Assembly (NCBI RefSeq): GCF_000341735.1
Contig: NZ_KB455575.1
Span: 3,668,191 to 3,732,190, forward strand
Direction of reading: 5' to 3'
DNA from: Methylotuvimicrobium buryatense 5G
GTDB lineage: Bacteria; Pseudomonadota; Gammaproteobacteria; Methylococcales; Methylomonadaceae
DNA: 64,000 nucleotides
A model generated the notes under the pieces. It had not been told where the DNA came from and ran no database searches. It saw only the letters and a list, made by a program, of their open reading frames with translations. Position 1 is the stretch's first letter. Each line of letters opens with the position of its first letter. This document shows, one piece after another, positions 62,286 through 64,000 of this stretch. The translations under genes and the position numbers were made by a program.

Positions 62286-62891
62286 TCATTGAAGGTTCAT
62301 AACATCCCGGGTCGTTAGCGGCTCGTCTGGTTGCTCCGATACATTAGCTAAAGCAGCAACAAGACTATGATGTGGCTTTTTAAGCAGTAAAAGTGTTTTT
62401 TCTTTAAGCAATCGCGCCTTGACCAATGCCCGCGCCCGGCTTTGGTTTGACAGTGTTTTTTTGTTCGCATACGCCCCCGCTCCGGTGGCGTCTTGGTCGC
62501 ATATTTCAGACATGATTACCAATAAGCCCAATAGTTCGTTTTTCAGAATATCCGCGCGGTAAAATCTTGCAGTTTTGCCAAAGTTTGTAGCTTTGTCGGC
62601 ATAACGCTGTAACAAGTTAGGGTCGGTCATGCTCAATTGCCTCTGTAATTCAGCCGCCGCGCTACCTAATTCGTTTAATCTTATCGGCTTTGATTCTGGG
62701 TTGACTTGAAAAGCATTAGCGGGAATCGATGCAATATGTAGAAGATCGAAAAGAACCGCCTCATCAAACGATTTTGATAGCTCAACCAAGTTCCTAGAAA
62801 TCTCAGCATCATCTAAAAGCGCCGTCTTAATATCTCGAAAATTCGAATTGATGGTACGGTTACGCAATGCGAAAAGAAAGGGATGATCCAT
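62286..62891 (-). CDS. hypothetical helical protein next to the right array
   Basis: 201 residues from the ATG at 62891 (GGAG eight bases upstream). Helical throughout: NFRDIKTALLDDAEISRNLVEL, LQRQLSMTDPNLLQRYADKATNFGKT, then a basic part SNQSRARALVKARLLKEKTLLLLKKPHHS. It is the only gene between AlpA and the right array and has a 26-bp palindrome at its 5' side, so it is a candidate array partner. No family recognised. Confidence 0.6.
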   Translation of the reverse strand: MDHPFLFALRNRTINSNFRDIKTALLDDAEISRNLVELSKSFDEAVLFDLLHIASIPANAFQVNPESKPIRLNELGSAAAELQRQLSMTDPNLLQRYADKATNFGKTARFYRADILKNELLGLLVIMSEICDQDATGAGAYANKKTLSNQSRARALVKARLLKEKTLLLLKKPHHSLVAALANVSEQPDEPLTTRDVMNLQ

Positions 62892-62930
62892 TGATAACAC
62901 TCCGTTACAAGTGTGCCGTTACGAAAAGCG

Positions 62931-62956
62931 CAAAAGTGCAGTCGACTGCACTTTTG
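62931..62956. promoter_or_regulatory. perfect 26-bp palindrome upstream of the helical gene
   Basis: Half-site CAAAAGTGCAGTC followed by its exact complement; the centre is GTCGAC. It lies 40 bp upstream of the ATG at 62891 and is likely an operator. The TGCACTTTT part also appears in spacer flanks of the neighbouring array (TGCAAAA/TTTTTGCAC), linking it to that structure. Confidence 0.75.
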
Positions 62957-63080
62957 AATCCAACAAATAAGGATTAACCGGAAACGGGGTAACGAATCCC
63001 GCTTGTTGGCCCGTCGGCCTATCCGGTTAAAGTCGATTGTATCAAAAGTTCCCAAAAGCGCACTGCGATTTGGATTTATG

Positions 63081-63552
63081 CACCTCGCGCGTGGTGTCGG
63101 TGTCTCGGGAATTTCTTTGTGCACTATAGTGCACAAACCGTTACTCCTCGCGCGTGGTGTCAGTCTGGGATTTCTTTGGCGCCTATAGGCCCCCAAGCCG
63201 TTACCCCTCGCGCGCGTGGTGTCAGTTTTCCCCCATGGGGGAATTTAGCGACTTTTGTACGTTACCCCTCGCGCGCGTGGTGCCTCGTTTGTCTACCATG
63301 GTAGACAAAGAAATCCCCCGTTTCCCCTCGCGCTCTGGGATTTCTTTGTTGCCCATGGGCAACTCAAGCGATTTATGCACCTGTTACCCCTCGCGCGCGT
63401 GGTGTCGATGGTGCAAAAGAGTTTGTCCACAATTGTGGACAAGTTACCCATCGCGCGCGTGGTGTCGATGGAAGTGCAAAAAAGTTTGTGCGCCATGGCG
63501 CACGTTACCCCTCGCGCGCGTGGTGTCGATGTTTGTCTCCAATTGGAGACAA
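63081..63552 (+). repeat. palindrome-interspaced repeat array, right copy
   Basis: Eight repeats of the GTTACCCCTCGCGCG...TGTCGATG type at 63081, 63140, 63200, 63261, 63320, 63383, 63443 and 63504. The period is 59-63 bp. The last three are complete; the first lacks its start, and the fifth is cut after GTTTCCCCTCGCGC. Each interval has its own palindrome: 63116-63137, 63175-63196 (imperfect, 9 of 11 pairs), 63228-63243, 63288-63309, 63348-63363, 63423-63442, 63488-63503 and 63533-63552. Left halves fit TTTGTNNNCNA, with CATG, AATT or TATA at the centre. Long plus- and minus-strand frames across it (minus peptide IDTTRARGN) arise from the 60-bp period and are not credible genes. Confidence 0.93.
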
Positions 63553-63567
63553 CCTTACCAAATACCC

Positions 63568-63680
63568 CGGCACTTACGGCACTTAACCGCCGTATTACGG
63601 CACTTATAATTTACAAGTGCCGTACCGTGAAGCCGCGCCGTTACTGGGTTTACGGCGGTTACGGCACTTACGGCACTTAG
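63568..63680. repeat. CGGCACTT iteron-like repeats beside the integrase
   Basis: Five direct copies of CGGCACTT (most as ACGGCACTTA) and one inverted AAGTGCCG in about 110 bp between the array and the integrase stop. Position and spacing suggest binding sites for the integrase arm domain or for a regulator such as AlpA, or an origin. No gene is present. Confidence 0.7.
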
Positions 63681-63696
63681 AAACCTACCTTTCCTA

Positions 63697-64000
63697 TTAG
63701 CTTACCTTCTTAAACGGTATAACCTCCGCTCCATTTCTTAATCCGTCCAAATGATCTGCCCACGCTTGCATCATCTTTACCCGCTCCGGTAGATATTGCG
63801 CCCGGTTATAGGCGGCCCTCACGTTATCGCGTGGCATATGGCAGAGCTGCCGCTCGATCGCATCGGGAGAGAATCCTAATTCGTTCAGGATCGTTGAAGC
63901 GACACTTCTAAAGCCGTGCGCGGTCATGGTCTTGCCGTCATAGCCCAATGTCTTTAGGGCTTGGTTTACGGTGTTTTCTGATAATGGACGGCCCGGCCTT
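63697..64000 (-). CDS. P4-type tyrosine integrase, C-terminal part (cut by window edge)
   Basis: About 101 C-terminal residues are visible and the frame stays open to the edge (RPGRPLSENTVNQALKTLGYDG before the TTG at 63948). Catalytic residues seen: Arg in TAHGFRSVAS, His in QLCHMPRDNVR and the Tyr nucleophile in AAYNRAQYLPER. This is the P4/prophage integrase pattern (DUF4102-containing family). All island genes follow it leftwards, so the attachment site on this side lies beyond 64000. Confidence 0.93.
   Translation of the reverse strand, partial: RPGRPLSENTVNQALKTLGYDGKTMTAHGFRSVASTILNELGFSPDAIERQLCHMPRDNVRAAYNRAQYLPERVKMMQAWADHLDGLRNGAEVIPFKKVS

Noticed and set aside
57517-63552. CRISPR array
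   Set aside because: Repeats and spacers have CRISPR-like lengths, but every spacer is palindromic, several repeats are truncated and no cas gene is nearby.
63119-63680. Long plus-strand ORFs rich in PSRAW / ARVV across the right array
   Set aside because: They are open because the unit length is close to a multiple of three. Start codons, ribosome sites and conserved products are missing.

Overview
The window looks like chromosome of a gammaproteobacterium. UbiK, ComM, RecC, PpnN, CysIJ and a split class II ribonucleotide reductase (NrdJa/NrdJb) support this. The class II fructose-bisphosphate aldolase, the fused 2-oxoacid:ferredoxin oxidoreductase and the repeat-rich intergenic regions would fit a type I methanotroph (Methylococcales), but no methane-oxidation gene is present, so that placement is inference.

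Layout. 1-7.2 kb: a clipped ISAs1 transposase, a methyltransferase, a membrane diguanylate cyclase and the first ISKra4-family insertion sequence, embedded in copies of two MITE-like repeats (families A and B). 7.2-9.8 kb: a GC-rich korBA pair. 9.8-16.8 kb: a decayed accessory patch with four toxin-antitoxin loci (MazEF, YefM-YoeB, DUF433/PIN-like, HigBA type), a second near-identical ISKra4-family element, a broken DUF2335 gene and several short repeat families. 16.8-26.7 kb: a hypothetical gene, nrdJb, a DUF2442 gene, nrdJa interrupted by a 374-residue intein placed directly before the probable thiyl-radical cysteine, and divergently a large SNF2-type helicase. 27-51.6 kb: mostly housekeeping (ComM, UbiK, MarR-type regulator, RecC, a GGDEF/EAL protein, PpnN, an LpxH-like / PAP2 / glycosyltransferase group, CysI-CysJ, a DCC thioredoxin-like protein). 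51.8-53.6 kb: a TIR-domain gene with one in-frame TGA and two more toxin-antitoxin pairs. 54 kb: class II aldolase.

From about 55.1 kb to the right edge lies a P4-like integrative element or satellite. All its genes read leftward: tyrosine integrase (cut by the edge), an unknown gene, an AlpA-type regulator, an Icd-like ORF overlying a possible C4-type antisense RNA, small genes, a RepA-like ATPase, a DEAD/DEAH helicase and a compact run of six small, mostly overlapping genes. The island carries two arrays (57.52-57.71 kb and 63.08-63.55 kb) with a period of about 60 bp. A conserved 28-bp repeat alternates with spacers, and every spacer holds its own, different palindrome: ten are perfect (16-22 bp) and one is imperfect. 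Repeats are in the same orientation in both arrays, while spacer flanks occur in both orientations. There are no cas genes. I do not recognise this structure and regard it as the strongest candidate here for an undescribed system. Two iteron-like regions (GTAAC/GTTAC at 59.3 kb, CGGCACTT at 63.6 kb) and a lone 26-bp palindrome belong to the same element.

Together the window shows a stable metabolic and repair backbone (nucleotide reduction, sulfite reduction, recombination, aldolase) broken up by transposons, palindromic repeats, seven toxin-antitoxin or defence loci and one integrative element.
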